A stretch of DNA of 6,014 nucleotides from Candidatus Latescibacter anaerobius SCGC AAA252-E07 (GTDB lineage Bacteria; Latescibacterota; Latescibacteria; Latescibacterales; Latescibacteraceae), in contig AQSL01000161.1 in assembly GCA_000403035.1 (NCBI GenBank), positions 16,873 to 22,886 on the forward strand. Direction: 5' to 3'. Of the stretch, positions 5,590-6,014 are shown in pieces (position 1 is the stretch's first letter; every line of letters starts with the position of its first letter). The notes under the pieces are model-generated. The model made no database searches. It saw only the letters and a program-made list of their open reading frames with translations, and had not been told where the DNA came from. The translations under genes were made by a program, and so were the position numbers.

Positions 5590-5889
5590 TCAACTTTTTT
5601 TTCTGGTAGAACGTTTTCTTATTTTATTTTGATTATTTTTAACTCCAATTGTTGTATTTTTTGTTACATCTAAAGCAATTTTAACCGCTTTTTCATTTGT
5701 ACCAACTATATAAACTGGTCTTCTATAACCTTGAAGTTGCATAATACCATCTCGTACAGTATTTGGTGTTTCAATTTCATTAACTTCATTTTTGGTAATA
5801 ATATCGGGACCTTTCCCAATGTTATATTCAGTATTTAGTTTCTTTGCTATACGTTTTGCTGTTCTTTTGTGTGATATACTTTCTGCCAT
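5590..5889 (-). CDS. 99-residue basic protein, possible PD-(D/E)XK-like fold
   Basis: Not assignable to a named family. The frame is open upstream to an ATG at 5961, but the correct start is 5889: MAESISHKR follows a clear AAGGAG (5902-5897) seven bases upstream, matching the GGAGTA sites of the next two genes. Visible parts: a basic N-terminal helix (HKRTAKRIAKKL, 7-18); GKGPDI (25-30) with Asp29; EIET (38-41) with Glu38 and Glu40; DGIMQLQGYRRPVYIVG (47-63); TTIGV (79-83); and a strongly basic end (RKRSTRKKS). The order Asp, then ExE, then a conserved Q..GY..P strand recalls small proteins that I think adopt a restriction-endonuclease-like core, but the last catalytic residue is Glu rather than Lys, and this is a low-confidence reading. 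It is the first gene of the minus-strand cluster, 79 bases before the TIR-like gene. Confidence 0.7.
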   Translation of the reverse strand: MAESISHKRTAKRIAKKLNTEYNIGKGPDIITKNEVNEIETPNTVRDGIMQLQGYRRPVYIVGTNEKAVKIALDVTKNTTIGVKNNQNKIRKRSTRKKS

Positions 5890-5934
5890 TTCTTTACTCC
5901 TTATAAAATATAATTTAAAGCATAAAAAAACTTT

Positions 5935-5990
5935 TGTATACAATATGTAGTTAACATACACAATATATAGTATATGTTTATATTATGCAA
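5935..5990 (-). promoter_or_regulatory. candidate promoter region of the defence cluster
   Basis: Two -35/-10 pairs with exact 17-base spacers can be read on the minus strand: TTGCAT (5990-5985) with TATATT (5967-5962), and TTGTGT (5963-5958) with TATACA (5940-5935). Either would place transcription start about 35-70 bases before the ATG at 5889. The region up to the window end (6014) shows no other gene. AT-rich sequence makes each single match weak. Confidence 0.35.
5937..5970. repeat. 20-base-spaced direct repeat upstream of the cluster
   Basis: TATACAATATGTAG (5937-5950) and TACACAATATATAG (5957-5970) agree at 12 of 14 positions with a 20-base offset, about two helix turns. They overlap both promoter candidates upstream of the minus-strand cluster and could be operator half-sites. 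Low complexity and AT richness limit confidence. Confidence 0.35.
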
Positions 5991-6014
5991 GTAATATATA
6001 ATGTACATATAAGC

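Noticed and set aside
5890..5961. N-terminal extension of the 99-residue protein from an ATG at 5961
   Set aside because: No ribosome binding site precedes 5961, while a clear AAGGAG precedes 5889; the extension would encode hydrophobic AT-rich residues from the promoter region.
1..6014. CRISPR array, tRNA, rRNA, transposase or integrase gene
   Set aside because: No spaced identical repeats, clover-leaf or conserved rRNA stretch, or transposase/integrase motifs were seen on either strand.

Overview
The window holds two kinds of DNA. Positions 1 to about 3324 look like ordinary chromosome of moderate GC (one 60-base row inside the dehydrogenase gene counts 28 G/C). Positions about 3360 to 6014 are much more AT-rich (one row inside the caspase gene counts 18 G/C of 60), and all genes there lie on the minus strand. 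The organism cannot be named from this window. The gene families and the Arg-rich 'DRR' protein tail fit an environmental bacterium of the deltaproteobacterial or candidate-phylum type, which is a guess. The standard genetic code is used throughout.

Left part, plus strand: (1) a radical SAM protein of the PflX / pyruvate-formate-lyase-activating-enzyme-like family, entering from outside the window and broken by a one-base frameshift near 468; (2) about 300 bases without a convincing gene; (3) a cytidylate-kinase-2-like P-loop protein with an unusual Arg-rich C-terminal tail; (4) a probable 60-residue small protein with its own promoter candidate and a stem-loop over its stop codon; (5) an atypical short-chain dehydrogenase that lacks the Tyr and Lys of the usual catalytic site.

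Junction: just after the dehydrogenase stop codon lies a CACGGAT(GAA)CACGGAT decamer-type repeat, after which base composition drops sharply. The 256-base convergent gap also has a direct repeat and a perfect AT palindrome.

Right part, minus strand, read from high to low coordinates: a 99-residue basic protein with a possible nuclease-like core; a TIR-like protein of the ThsB (MTH538/DUF1863) type; a caspase-like protease with a His/Cys dyad and a long C-terminal region; and a stand-alone SLOG-fold protein whose ATG overlaps the caspase stop codon (ATGA). The first three genes share near-identical GGAGTA ribosome binding sites. The cluster looks like an anti-phage system of the Thoeris type in which the TIR protein makes a cyclic-ADP-ribose-type signal that turns on a caspase-like protease (the arrangement described for type IV Thoeris). 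The separate SLOG gene, and possibly the small upstream gene, are extra parts I do not recognise from the described two-gene layout. This cluster is the main point of interest.
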